Below, in pieces: positions 10,336-21,092 of a stretch of 64,000 nt of DNA. Position 1 is the first letter of the stretch; every line of letters starts with the position of its first letter. A program made the position numbers and the translations under genes. Source of the stretch: Leishmania infantum JPCM5 (taxonomy: Eukaryota; Euglenozoa; Kinetoplastea; Trypanosomatida; Trypanosomatidae); the NCBI RefSeq assembly GCF_000002875.2, contig NC_009394.2, positions 483,236 through 547,235 on the forward strand, read 5' to 3'. The notes below the pieces were generated by a model. The model was given only the letters and a program-made list of their open reading frames with translations, did not search any database and was not told the DNA's origin.

Positions 10336-11580
10336 TTATGCGTAGCTGTGTGTGTGTGTGTGTGTGTGTGGAAGAGGCGCAGAGATGAGGAGGGGGGGGG
10401 GTGCCTTTGTTGGACACCTGCGCAATACAGAGGTGTAGAAGGGAAGCGATAGAACAGAAGAGGAGAGCGCAAACACAAGAACGGGCTCGCCGGACCGAAT
10501 GTGGAGATCGACGAGTGCCCAACGAGAGTCCGCGACCGAAGTACACCCGGAGAATGGGAATGTTCTCAAGTGGTTGTAGGGGGTAGATAGACAGCGAGCA
10601 AATGGATGAGAACAGCAGCAGCAACAGCAGCAGCTGCGGCGGCAAAAAATATATATGGTGAGCGCGTGGTGAGGTTCAGTTGAGGAGGTTATAGATTGGC
10701 AAGGTGCTTTCAAGGCACCGAAGCGGCAGCTGGGTGATCGTCGAAGCGAGAGAGAAAGAGGACAGGGTTGCGAGAGGCAAGAGGAGCAGGAGGGGAAAAC
10801 GCCGCAATTTCCTCGCAGGGAGATACTGGTGGCATACAGGGAGAGGGAGTGAGTCAGGATGAGATGCTGCTGTTGTTGAGGGAAGGAGAAGAGGGAAGGA
10901 GAAAAGGGACTGGAAAAGGAAGAAGGGGAAGCAGGTGCACGCACCGTGATTGCGACGTAAAGGACGGCCTTCACTTGAAAAGAAACTCTCACCAGTTGTG
11001 GAACCCCACCGCCTTCCTCTTGCTCCACCCCCTTCCCTACGATGCAACTCAGGCGCATCTCCCCAGCCGGATGTGCAGCGGCCGGTGCACGACACGGCGT
11101 GTGCAAATCTGCTGCACGTTCGCTTTTCCTTGCTTCTCGTTTTCCTTTCCTTTTGCTGTACTGTGTGAGTCTACACCGACCCACACGCCTCACGCGTGTA
11201 TCATTCTGCGCTTGGGCGGATGTGTGAAGACGTGGGGGAGGCCCCGCATGCGTGCATGAGCATATGTGTGTGTGTGTGTGTGCATGTTTCTCAGGCGGAA
11301 AAGCGATAACACAGCACTGGAGGAGGAAGTGGGCAGGGGGTGGAGGGCAGCAGCGGAACGCCGCCGCACCGTCCTCTCATCTCTAATTGGCTACGTGGGC
11401 TCTGTCGAATGATGTCACCCTCGGGAGGAGGAGAGAAAGACTCATATGCGCTACTGCCGCGACTAGCTCTGCTGCATGCTCATCTCACGCATCGGCTTCT
11501 ACAGCTGCAGTGATACCACCGAGAAAGTGGCACAACTAGGCAGGCGCGAGCGGCGACAACACTCCAGCCGCCGGATCGCG
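10336..11580. other. Intergenic region, no gene seen
   Basis: A TG microsatellite lies at about 10346-10370. Plus-strand purine tracts (10740-10790, 10860-10935) give minus-strand pyrimidine tracts for RIB43A trans-splicing. A 285-codon minus frame across 10336-11193 is Ser/Pro/His-rich, runs through the microsatellite and is not called. Confidence 0.55.
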
Positions 11581-12150
11581 CTACTGCTGCGGCTTAAACT
11601 CGACTAAAGGCGACGGTGCTGAGCACTTGAAGCAAAACCTGCGGTTGTTGCGGTTGACGCCTTTGCACTTGGGGCATGTCCACAGTGTCGTCTCCTTTCC
11701 GGGCAGCGGCGGCGGCACGGGCTTTGGCTGCTGACACTTGTGGCACACAACGGCGCCTCTGAAGTTCATCTGCCCGCACGGACAGGCCCAATCATGCGGA
11801 TCCTCACCTGGCAGACTCGGGCGGCGAACGCCAGGGGGGAGAGGAGGGGCGGGGGCACCACACTTGTAGCACTCACGCTTGGATTGGTAGTTGACTTCAC
11901 CACACTGGCACAGCCAGTCGCCCTTGGTCGGCTCACGACTGCGCTTCCGTCGATGGTTGCCAGCGAGGCGCCGTGCGAGGCACAACGGCGTCGCAGTGGA
12001 GAAGGAGCGCACGTACGTGCACGTGTTACTGCTCGTCATGGCCATTCCTGCCACCGCCCCGGAGGTTGCAGGGTACACCACGGCAGCCGCGGCGGCGCCA
12101 CAGGGCCGGCGCAGAAAACGCGCCCCTAGTTCACCGTGACATCGCAGCAT
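11581..12150 (-). CDS. RanBP2-type zinc-finger protein, probably mitochondrial
   Basis: A 189-residue protein with three RanBP2-type zinc fingers at about 79-97, 121-139 and 157-176. Each has the pattern W-x-C-x(1-2)-C-x3-N-x6-C-x2-C, joined by Pro-rich linkers. The first two have a shortened C-x-C first knuckle. Such fingers often bind single-stranded RNA. The N-terminal 70 residues are rich in Arg, Ala, Ser and lack acids after the first few residues, like a mitochondrial targeting region. Kinetoplastid mitochondria contain several RanBP2-finger RNA-processing factors, so an RNA-binding role there is a reasonable inference. Internal Met36 is an alternative start. Confidence 0.85.
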   Translation of the reverse strand: MLRCHGELGARFLRRPCGAAAAAVVYPATSGAVAGMAMTSSNTCTYVRSFSTATPLCLARRLAGNHRRKRSREPTKGDWLCQCGEVNYQSKRECYKCGAPAPPLPPGVRRPSLPGEDPHDWACPCGQMNFRGAVVCHKCQQPKPVPPPLPGKETTLWTCPKCKGVNRNNRRFCFKCSAPSPLVEFKPQQ

Positions 12151-13498
12151 ATTACGTAATCTCCCTTGGGCTCTCCGTGCGCGCCGGTCTTACGCGGGAG
12201 GAGGAGGGGGGCTTCGATGGATGCCTGCCTGTGCTTGTTTGTGCGTTGTCTCACGAGGTGCGAACGTCGACAAGCAACAGAAGGGTGAGAGAGCGGCAGG
12301 GGGGAGACGAGACGAGACGAGACGAGACGAGCAGTCGCACAAACGTCCTTTGCCTTCCTCTTGGCCCTTAATACGTCAAGAAGGGATCGCACACCACTAC
12401 GGAGGTGGAGGAGAGAGGGAGAGCGATACGGTGTCGGGGTAGGGAAGGTGGGTGCAAGGAACAGCAATGTTTGTGCGTCCGGCAGGTCTCCCGAAGAAAG
12501 CAAATGGAAAGAGCCGAGGGAGAGCGATCACGTGGGAGGTTTTGCTTTTGTGCGCGGCGGGACAGTGTCGCGGTGCTGCTGCAGATTGCGCATGTCAGTG
12601 ACAAGTCGCGGCCTCTTTCTTCCGTGCCTCTCTTCCTCACCGCTGCATGGGCACAACAAGGCTGATCACGCGCGAATAGGTGTGTGGGTGGGGGGTGGAA
12701 GGCGGGGAACACATGCAGGGGATAGACACAGAGAGCAGGGAGAGAGTGGTACAGACGGGGATGTGCCGCTTGCAAAGCCAAGACAGGTGGGAGAGGGCAA
12801 GGAGGTGGAGAAGAGAGGAGCTGCTCGCGAAGAGCATTCGCACCGAAGACACACGGGACAACGGTCCACACATCCGTTCATCTTTCTCAGCCGCTTGCGC
12901 CTTGCCACTGAGCAGAAAGGCACCGCAGCTTGTGGCTGTGGACCGCCGCGCTATGCTTGCGGCTCTCCTCGAGTTAGCGTTTCCGGCTTGTCCTCGCCCT
13001 CTCATCCCTGACCTCAAACACTCAAAGACACTCGCACGCACAGGTGTGGAAACCGAGAGAGCCACACGCCTCTCTGCACTCCGACATCGTCATCATTCCT
13101 TCCTCTGCCACGTAGAGGGGACGGGCTGGGGGTAGGGGAAGGCTCTTTCGCCGAGTCGCAGTTTTGCTTTCTCCTTTTTGTGGATTAGCTGCACGTATAA
13201 AATGGTCGAGAGGCCGAAGGAGGATGAGGGAGTGGATGGGGAGGGCGTCATCCTTCCCCATCAAGAGGATCCTGTGTCTGTGCTCGCGTGTGTGTCTGTC
13301 TCTCCCCCCTCTGCGTGATACTATGTGAGCACCGTATCTCTCAGCATGCAGGGCCTCCCCTGTACCGCCTCTCTCCCCACTTTGCACAAGATGCCCAGCA
13401 CGACACTTGCGTAAGAGGGCCACTCACCACCCTTTTCTCTCAAGCTTCCCGGCTCGGCGTTTGCTTCTGCGTGGCGCTTCGGCGGCTTCCTCGACGCA
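12151..13498. other. Intergenic region with GAGAC pentamer repeat
   Basis: No convincing gene. A short tandem repeat of GAGAC (about five to six units) is at 12304-12331. The rest is purine-rich on the plus strand, as expected upstream of minus-strand trans-spliced genes. Overlapping frames in both strands look like composition artefacts. Confidence 0.55.
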
Positions 13499-16400
13499 CT
13501 AGAGCGATTCCTTTAGCGTGCTCATGAGTGTGTGCAGGGCGTTTGCAAGCTCATCCATTGTCTTGCTGGTGATGTCGCCGCTTTCAGTGACGTGGCGCTG
13601 AATATCTGAGAACTGTACCTGCAACGCATGCGCGGCGGCCGGTGTTGTGGCACGGGAGCAGAAATACTGCGCCACCTCGCCCACAGCGCTGCCCTCCACG
13701 TAGAACAGAGGAAGCAGCAACTTCCTCATTCCGTGGTTATCAACCGCCACGGAGCGCTCGAGCGCACATGTGACAAGGCGGTGAAACACCATCGCGTCCG
13801 CCCGCAGCAGCGTCGACTTCATGACGGCCGCCTGCTGCAAATCCTCTATCGGATACGCAGTGCGCACCCAACAGCAGTTCACGAGGCGGTCCATCGCCTG
13901 CAGCGCGTCATTCTGCTGTGCGGCTTCGACGGCGTTGATGCTGGCCGGGAAGGCAAGCGACTCCACAAAGCCAACGACAGTGAACACCTCCCGCGGCGGC
14001 TGCTTCGCCCAGAAGTCGTGGAAGAAACGCGCAGCCAGCACGTTCACCACCTTGATCACAGCCGTGCACACCTTCGAGCGCACTATGTACTCATGTACAG
14101 GCAACCTGCACAGCAGGCCCCACACACTAGACAGCAGGCTCGTGAGCGCCGTGTCCTCGTAGAGCTGCAGCACCCCCAAGTTGCACCACCCTCCCTGCAA
14201 AATGTGGTACGCTGCCAAAAGGCCCAGCCGCATCACTTTCCACCCCCACTCCACCAGCGGTGGCGACGGGGTTTGTGCGCTTGGTCCCGTTACGCTGCCC
14301 CCCAAGATAAGATGGACAAGCCGTGCGGAGCGCACCACCACCCGGCTCACATAGCGAAATATGTGCACGGGTTTCGCGCTCTGTGCCCCAAAGGCGATGC
14401 GCTGGTTCTTGTTCAGCGCCATCTCATTCACCAGCTCCAGGAGCTGCGTTACAGTCTCCTCGCCGCAGCTGCTTTCTTGTAGTACGGCGTCGGCTACAGG
14501 ATACAGAAAAGGCTCGATCATGTCCATTACTACTCGGTACGGTCGGCGCTCCGTGCAGCTCAGGATGCCGCGCATGTCGCAGAGCGCCAGTGTCAGGCGG
14601 TCAGTGCTCTCCGCGCTAGACCCGCCAGTGGCGGCCCCGTACACTGCCTGTGAAATGCGCGCCAGCACCGGCTCCATGAGGGTGTTCACTACAGAGTCTG
14701 TGAGCGCGGAGGCGTCGAGGAAGCGCACTTGTGCCACACATCGAATAAACAGGTACCGCGCCTTGAGCGCTACCGGGCGCTGCAGTGGGGCTGGGATGGA
14801 TTCGTTGTGGAGGTTCATCAGATACGTGTACGAGCGCGTTTCCTTGAGCACCCGCAACACACTCGAGGTAGAGGTCCACTCGTCCAACAGCTGCAGCGCC
14901 GCCACGCGCACCTCGTCGGGCATGTTTGTCGCGCTGAGTATCGTCCACAGCGCGTGGACGGCGACATTCAGAAAGTAGGCACCAAACGTCCCTGCTGTAT
15001 CCATCTCTCCGCACTGCCGCAGCTGGCTACTGAGCTGCTCGACAAAGGCAGAGGTCTTACGGTTGGACACCACGTACACCGACACGGTCTTGGAGAGGAT
15101 TGCGGCGAGAACGCGCGTGGTTGCCGCCGCGATATGCCCACGAACGGAGCCGGGGACGCTGTCGAGAAACACGACATGGGTGGAGAAGCGCTGAAGCAGT
15201 ATGAGGCTGTGCAGGAGCATGGCAAGAACGCGGGCGGCACCGCTGTCGATAGCGCCGTCGGAGTGCAGTGCGGCGCTGAGCAGATGCAGAGACCACGCCG
15301 CCTCCTCCATAAGCACGATGTGGTCGACCGAGACAGCAGAAGCGTTCGGGCGCACGTGTGCCAGCACGGATTGACTTACCCGCTCCGAGTTGGCCTCGAG
15401 CATCGTCCAGCCCTCCTCGCCGCACCCTATCACTACCTTCAGGAGAAACTCGACCTCAAGTCGGACCCCCTCCTCGTCGTCGTCCAGAATGTACTCGACC
15501 GGCATGCTATTGGAGTTTGCCTGTCGCATGGCGGCGCTGTCGCTGCTCATGAACTTAGCCAACTCCATCGTGAACGTTTGTACGCGGCTGTGAAGGCATT
15601 CAAGGTAGCAACCCACTACCTGCAGGCCACAGTGCAGCATCTCCGCCGTATCCTGCGTGGCGTACGACTTGGCTTCGATGAGGCGTCCCCACACACTTAG
15701 CAGGGACAGCAGTGATGTCGAGGCGTGCTTCCAGTTGGCCAGGCACTGCCTTGTGAAGCTGCAGAGGGACCGCAGCCACGGCGAGAACTCCGTCAGCTGC
15801 ATGAGTTCACGGAGGTCGCAGTTAGGCTTCATGCGATTGAGAAGTCGCGCGAAGGCGCTGAGCGTCTCCTCGTCTTCCAGGTGCAGGAAGCGCTCCATGA
15901 CGAGGTGCGTCTGTAGCAGGACTACCGCGTACCACCGCGGTCGCAGCTCGACGTCGGCGAAGAACGATTTGCGCAAACTCACCAGCGAGGTCAGTACCTC
16001 CAGCAATGTGTGCGCCACATCCGGCTCCAGGTCGGGAATTCGGTACAAGAACCATAGCCGGTCCATCAGCTGCAGGTCCAAGAGGTCTGCTGCCCAGCTA
16101 TCTGGATACGTTCTCGTCACAGGATTCTCCTCGGCCTCTGTTTGCATGGTGTCGCACGCAAAGTCGAACTCTAGCACGTGCTGCGCTAGCCTAAGCCCGG
16201 CTGCCACGACCGTTCGACTGCTCGGCTGCACTTCCTTCACTACTCGAACGGCTAATCGGAAAACACTGAGGAGGTGGTCATCGCGGAAGGACTTCGCAAT
16301 GCTCACGTCAGTGGCAAAGGTGGTCATGCGCCGCTCACTCAGCGTGATGACAAGGTCGGTGAGCACCTCGCAGCCTACGCGAAGCCGATCGCCTTGATCA

Positions 16401-16822
16401 CCAGCTTGAATCGAGGAGGAGCACGATGCGCACACACTTGACGGCATCTGTGCCAGCGTGTGGGAGTAATGATAACCCCTCTGAACGGCCACGCACACGA
16501 GTTGGCGCAGCGCCAGCTTAGCCGCCGCGTTCAGCCCGGCATCCCGAACGCACAGCAGCTCATACACGCTCAGCGTAAACTGCGTCAGCTCGTCTGCATC
16601 CACAAACAGCGTCTCCAAGCATTCTGATGCGGCACGAGACACGAAGATTATAGAGTACGCGCTTGTGGACTGCTGCAGGACCGCCATTAGCAGGTGCAGC
16701 CCAATCTCGTCGATGATGCGACGCCATCCATCGACAGTCACCTTCAAGGTGGCCCCCTTGTCTCCCGAGTAGAGCTTCAGGCAGAATGCATCTACGTCGT
16801 CTATTCTATTAAACTCTGTCAT
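13499..16822 (-). CDS. XPO7: Exportin-7-like (RanBP16) karyopherin
   Basis: A 1107-residue all-helical protein, the size of exportin-7 (about 1090). It lacks low-complexity sequence and has HEAT-like amphipathic helices throughout. The region around residues 315-375 (motif LLNRMKPNCDLRELM, then NWKHASTSLLSLLSVWGRL) follows the exportin-7 pattern LLARLKSNYQLGELV and LLSLWQRL as I remember it. The N-terminus (FCLKLYSGDK, then SAYSIIFVSRAA) also fits the importin-beta N-terminal region of that subfamily. Exportin-7 carries a broad set of cargo through nuclear pores under RanGTP control. The start Met at 16820-16822 is preceded by in-frame stops. It is the largest gene in the window and looks intact. 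Confidence 0.88.
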   Translation of the reverse strand: MTEFNRIDDVDAFCLKLYSGDKGATLKVTVDGWRRIIDEIGLHLLMAVLQQSTSAYSIIFVSRAASECLETLFVDADELTQFTLSVYELLCVRDAGLNAAAKLALRQLVCVAVQRGYHYSHTLAQMPSSVCASCSSSIQAGDQGDRLRVGCEVLTDLVITLSERRMTTFATDVSIAKSFRDDHLLSVFRLAVRVVKEVQPSSRTVVAAGLRLAQHVLEFDFACDTMQTEAEENPVTRTYPDSWAADLLDLQLMDRLWFLYRIPDLEPDVAHTLLEVLTSLVSLRKSFFADVELRPRWYAVVLLQTHLVMERFLHLEDEETLSAFARLLNRMKPNCDLRELMQLTEFSPWLRSLCSFTRQCLANWKHASTSLLSLLSVWGRLIEAKSYATQDTAEMLHCGLQVVGCYLECLHSRVQTFTMELAKFMSSDSAAMRQANSNSMPVEYILDDDEEGVRLEVEFLLKVVIGCGEEGWTMLEANSERVSQSVLAHVRPNASAVSVDHIVLMEEAAWSLHLLSAALHSDGAIDSGAARVLAMLLHSLILLQRFSTHVVFLDSVPGSVRGHIAAATTRVLAAILSKTVSVYVVSNRKTSAFVEQLSSQLRQCGEMDTAGTFGAYFLNVAVHALWTILSATNMPDEVRVAALQLLDEWTSTSSVLRVLKETRSYTYLMNLHNESIPAPLQRPVALKARYLFIRCVAQVRFLDASALTDSVVNTLMEPVLARISQAVYGAATGGSSAESTDRLTLALCDMRGILSCTERRPYRVVMDMIEPFLYPVADAVLQESSCGEETVTQLLELVNEMALNKNQRIAFGAQSAKPVHIFRYVSRVVVRSARLVHLILGGSVTGPSAQTPSPPLVEWGWKVMRLGLLAAYHILQGGWCNLGVLQLYEDTALTSLLSSVWGLLCRLPVHEYIVRSKVCTAVIKVVNVLAARFFHDFWAKQPPREVFTVVGFVESLAFPASINAVEAAQQNDALQAMDRLVNCCWVRTAYPIEDLQQAAVMKSTLLRADAMVFHRLVTCALERSVAVDNHGMRKLLLPLFYVEGSAVGEVAQYFCSRATTPAAAHALQVQFSDIQRHVTESGDITSKTMDELANALHTLMSTLKESL

Positions 16823-18290
16823 TCATCTACAGGTCCCTCTAGTGGTTTTCTTTTTTTCGCATGTGAGCAGTGCACGCGCACGATGGAAAAGGAGGAGGAG
16901 GAAGAATGTTGAGACTACCACAGCAGCACCACCAGCAGTACACACACAAACGTGAAGGAGTGGTGAGAGGAGATAAAGGGGAATGACCACCTCGAGCAAG
17001 AGCATGCGAAAAGAGTAGCCGCCTGGCAAAGACAGGCCTGTGTGCTTGTGCGTATGTATGCCTGCCTCTACGCGTATGCGAGTGCCAATGTGCCCGTCAC
17101 CGTGTCCGAGAGTTTCCGCTGCAGGGAAGAGGGAGAAACGGACGCGAATCCTGAGAAAACGCCACGAAGCTGGAAAAGTGCTCCGTGAGAGAGAAGGAGG
17201 GGGGCGGTCGCAGAGCGGTACCTCCGACCCACAGAGTACGAGTACACACAACAACAGCAACAGCCAATGAATTGGCTACGTGAATCGCCTACTCTGATAG
17301 CAAAGGAAGAAAAGGCCCAGAGAGTGATGGGATCACGTGTGGTGCTTGCTGCTGCGTTTTCTTTTATTGTTATGTTGTTTCCTTCGAGACAGCTTGGCCA
17401 GGATGGCCATGTCGTGCGCAAAGACAACCAACGTAGAGCAGATTAGTCGGGGATACGTATGTGGCGCAGGGTGGTGTGTGCGTGAGGAGGGGGAGGGCCG
17501 GGAGGAAGGGGAAGGGAGAGGGGAAGAAAGACACGAGGCGGATGGCATGGCATAGTCATAATGTGAGGTGACGGGCGCAGCAACCGTGGTAAGAGTGACG
17601 GGGAAACAGTGAGAATGGGGACCGAAGAAAAAAAAGAGGGCAGAATTTGTGCGAGAGTGGCAAGCCAAGCGTGCCGGAGACCAAGCAAGGCGACCGAGAG
17701 GAGCAAAACTACAGAGACGAAATCTGCATGTGACCAAAGGCACAGAGCCTCCGCTCTGCCGGGCAGTAACGCAGCAATCATCTTTGAAGGCCATCGGCAG
17801 TGCCACCGTGCCGAAATACATGCGTGAGTGCGCCCTCGTCCCTCGTCTACCTGAAACGGGGAGAGCCTTCTTGGCTCCCCCCGCTGTTCTTTGTGCATCC
17901 TCTTGCACAGCAATGAATGCACTGCGTCTAGACTGGGAGACACAATATGCACTGGAGAAGAGACAACAACTCGTGTACAGCGCAGTGGCTCACATGTAAG
18001 AATGGTGGTGCTGGTGGATGTGCTAGCGGTGGTGGCTATGGCAACTGATAAACGCTGATGTGTAAAGCAGTCGAAAACAGTCAGTTCATTGTGCGGGTGC
18101 CGGGGAACTGCTTTCGCAGCTTGACCTTTTCTCATCCATTCTTGGTAGCCGTTGTGTGCATTGGGCACCACAGCCCCAGTGCTGCAGCGGGGAGAGGGCG
18201 GGGGTGGCGTGAAGAGCACGCGACAGACCCTGCCTCTTCTTTCCCTTTTCTTGCCTCGCCACAGGCGTAGCGAGCGGCCCTTCCACCCCA
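16823..18290. other. Intergenic region, no gene seen
   Basis: Separates the exportin and coiled-coil genes. A GA-rich tract on the plus strand at 17470-17530 would be a minus-strand pyrimidine tract. The 282-codon minus frame at 17443-18291 abuts the next gene's stop but is Pro/Ser/His-rich without domains. Confidence 0.5.
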
Positions 18291-19994
18291 TTATGAGAAC
18301 TCGCGACGCAGAGGATTTCCCTCGCTGCTCTGCTGGGCAGCGGAAACGCGGTATCCACGGGTTGCCACCTCTCGTCCGTATGGGGTGGTGTGCAGGCCGG
18401 CAGCAAGTAATGCGTGATACAGTCGCACACGCGGATCCTTCATAATCTGCTCATCGGAGTAGCCTGTTATCGACGGCATCACGGTCTGTGCAAGCGTCGT
18501 GTACCGCTCCGTTTGTGCGCTCGAGGAGGTTGCTTTGAGGAAACGCTGCGGGTCGGCCTCCACACCGATCTGTTTATCAACAGAAGCGAAGAAACGCTGA
18601 AGTGCATCCTGCTTCTTGGCCCGCAGCTCTAGCAGTTCTTGCTCGCGCTTCTTCTTCTCTGATTGCCGCTGTTCGTCCCGCTGGCGTCGGTACTCAACCC
18701 GCTCTTCGTTGCGGCGCATACGCGCTGCCTTCTCCTCCTCCATTGCCTGCGCCTGCAGCTCCGCCAGCTCCCGCTCCTTCTGCCGGAGCGCCGACTGCTG
18801 CACTTCGTATGCCTCAAAGAGACGGAGGCGCTCTTGAAACTCGATGGCACGTTTTGCCTGCAGCGCCTTCTCTTTCGCTACCGCTGCTGCCTGCATTCGT
18901 TCCTTGACGCTCTGGCGCTGTCGCAGCACAGCCTCGTAAGCGGCGCGTTCCTCTGTGAGATGTGCGTGCCGCCGATTTTGCGCTTCTACGCGCTGCCGCG
19001 CAGCCTCTGCCTTCTCCTGCCGCTGCTTTTCCGACTGCTGGGCAACAAGAAACGCAGATTCGCATGAGGACAAAAGAGAGATGTTCGTTCGCTGGAAGTC
19101 TGACACGGCAGCCTGCGACAGCGCCCGCGCTTTCCGAAGCGCTATAGACTCCTCGACGGCCACGTGAACTTGGGCGGAGGGCATGCCGGGGTACACCGCC
19201 GATACCCGCTCTGCCAAGGCAGTCATGGTGGCTGCCGAAATATCAAACTGTCGTGCGCTCTGGCCCATCCTCACGATGAGCCCCACGGTCCGAAGAATGT
19301 CCGGCGGCGTTGCTGCTGCCCTCGGAGCGCGGGCACCCTCGATACGGGCCAAGGTATCTTCCTCCGCGCTCTTCAACGCTGCCTCAAAGGTAACGCGCAG
19401 CTGGTGTGCTGGGTGGTAGGAGTCGCACAGTGCCGCAAATGTCAGCTGTGCCTGCCGGGCAGCAGCACGGCACTCGACGACGGCCTTTTGCTGATGTTCG
19501 AAGCCCGCAGAAGGCGTGGCAAGTGCCTCTATGTTCGCCTCGCACTTTCTGAGCTCCTCCGCAATCCACTCGCGAATGTCAACGACCCGATCCACCGAAG
19601 CTGCACCACTAGAGCTAGTTTGGAGCTGCCGTGCATTGGACGTGTGCCACAGGGCACCAACCTCCGTCAGCTGCTGGGACAGTAAAACCTTCAGCGCCGA
19701 GAGCTCCAGCTGGTGGCGCTCACCGTCGGCGTCAGACACTACGTCACCAAGGCTCTTCTCTATCGCACCCAGCGCCGCTTCGCAGGCTTCCTGCTCGCAA
19801 TTGAGAGCGTCGCGCTCTTGCATCCACTGGGCAGCGCGACGGCCAACCTCTGCATCACTTTTCAGCTGCCGCACCTTTTCCCGCAGAGAGATTGCTGCTT
19901 CCTTGTGCTTGGCGCTTCTTTTTTTCCATTCCTCCAGCACAGCGGCCTGCACACTGGCGTCCGAGAACGCGTTGGCGCTGGTGGAGCCACGCAT
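18291..19994 (-). CDS. Coiled-coil protein, CCDC148-like
   Basis: A 567-residue protein. The N-terminal half is helical and mixed. A dense coiled coil rich in Arg, Glu, Gln and Lys spans roughly residues 310-495, followed by a short conserved-looking tail with the phrase DPRVRLYHALLAAGLHTTPY. That tail recalls the end of CCDC148-type cilium-associated coiled-coil proteins, but this is from memory and weak. I start at the Met at 19992-19994; 50 further in-frame codons upstream are hydrophobic, Arg/Ser-rich and probably untranslated. Its position in the same cluster as RIB43A gives no firm functional link, since trypanosomatid clusters are not functional operons. Confidence 0.82.
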   Translation of the reverse strand: MRGSTSANAFSDASVQAAVLEEWKKRSAKHKEAAISLREKVRQLKSDAEVGRRAAQWMQERDALNCEQEACEAALGAIEKSLGDVVSDADGERHQLELSALKVLLSQQLTEVGALWHTSNARQLQTSSSGAASVDRVVDIREWIAEELRKCEANIEALATPSAGFEHQQKAVVECRAAARQAQLTFAALCDSYHPAHQLRVTFEAALKSAEEDTLARIEGARAPRAAATPPDILRTVGLIVRMGQSARQFDISAATMTALAERVSAVYPGMPSAQVHVAVEESIALRKARALSQAAVSDFQRTNISLLSSCESAFLVAQQSEKQRQEKAEAARQRVEAQNRRHAHLTEERAAYEAVLRQRQSVKERMQAAAVAKEKALQAKRAIEFQERLRLFEAYEVQQSALRQKERELAELQAQAMEEEKAARMRRNEERVEYRRQRDEQRQSEKKKREQELLELRAKKQDALQRFFASVDKQIGVEADPQRFLKATSSSAQTERYTTLAQTVMPSITGYSDEQIMKDPRVRLYHALLAAGLHTTPYGREVATRGYRVSAAQQSSEGNPLRREFS

Positions 19995-21092
19995 GAAGCA
20001 CCTTCTTATCCGCCAACGTCGTACACGCACGCAGATTCGACAGGGTGCGAAAAAAAGGCTAAGGTGCAATGCCGCAAATGGAGAGAGAGAGGAGGCAATA
20101 CGCAGAAGATAAGAGGGAGTCGGGGTAGAGATCGAATGCGCCACATATTCGTGCGCTTCACCGCTCGGCTCAGGTGATTGCCGAAAGTGCGGCCACTCGA
20201 TCAGAAGGCTACGACACCGCAGAGAAGAATGACATACAAGTCCTTATGGATTGTTCACCAGGCAAGCTCTGAGCTAAGATTTTAGAAACAGCCGAAGAAA
20301 CCCAACCAAAGCGGTGCGGGACCGCATCGCACACAAGCGAAAAAAAAAACAGATGAAGCGAATGTGGCATCCAGAGACAAAGAAGAAACAACAAAATGAA
20401 AGGGCGAATGATATCAAATCACAGGCATGGCGCACTCCAATCCACGTTCCCAGCTCTTCTTGACTGGCGAGTTCCCTATTTCTGTGGAAGAGTACGCCAA
20501 CATGGTATCCCTCCACTCGCGGCCGCGATACCTCCGGCGCCGGCGCAGCTATCAGTGAGAATCCTGTTGTTTTCAAGTCCTCATCTGGTAACACTACGCA
20601 CGAATAGGTAGACTTGCGTATCCCCCCTTTCTGTCACCCAAGGGGGCGGGTGGAGGAAAAGCGAAATGCTTGCAACGACTCTGCTTCTCGAGATCTGAAA
20701 CGAGACGAAGAACACAATCGGGGTGAAGAGAAGTGCCTGGTGAAGCATGTCATTCGCATGGCGGAGAGAGCGTTCACACTCACTTCTCATCACCATATCG
20801 TTTTGCGATCCGCCCTCCCTCTTTCATTCCTGTCACAGTCGTTCAAACCAAACAAAAAAAAAAACAGATGAGAAGAAAAACAAAGGAAACAAGACAAGGC
20901 GACAGGCTACGAAAACGAGCATAACGCAAAAACACTTACCTGTTCAATGGAGCGGAAAAACGGGAGGAAAGTTCGATGATTACAATAGACAGGTGTGGCA
21001 ACGATGGCACACGCCGGCGGGGCCGCCTCACTTGTGGCCATGAGCGAGGGGGGAACCGCTGGGTATTTCCGCCAACAGAGGCCGCATGCCAG
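19995..21092. other. Intergenic region carrying a copy of the inverted repeat
   Basis: Apart from the 440-bp repeat at 20394-20834, this holds A-rich stretches (near 20339-20349 and 20851-20866) on both sides of the repeat. No gene is recognised. The A-runs beside the repeat could be remnants of retroposon tails but are also common in this region. Confidence 0.55.
20394..20834 (+). repeat. 440-bp repeat, left arm of an inverted pair
   Basis: Matches the reverse complement of 32742-33181 almost perfectly by eye; I noticed only a few substitutions. The two copies are about 11.9 kb apart and flank the strand-switch region, three tRNA genes, the methyltransferase and the first two MTP genes. A frame of about 60 codons starting MLPDEDLK is open in both copies but shows no known domain. 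Confidence 0.9.

Noticed and set aside
9409..10452. 347-codon plus-strand frame opposite RIB43A
   Set aside because: Shadow of the RIB43A coiled coil; Leu/His-rich as expected for the reverse complement of Glu/Gln/Arg codons.
12304..12331. GAGAC pentamers considered as a CRISPR-like or regulatory array
   Set aside because: Simple tandem microsatellite without spacers; eukaryotic setting.
13628..14482. 284- and 323-codon plus-strand frames within 13.6-15.7 kb
   Set aside because: They are shadows of the exportin-7-like gene on the opposite strand.
18291..19994. Idea that this is a kinesin or myosin tail
   Set aside because: No motor domain, P-loop or IQ motifs; only coiled coil with a short C-terminal motif.
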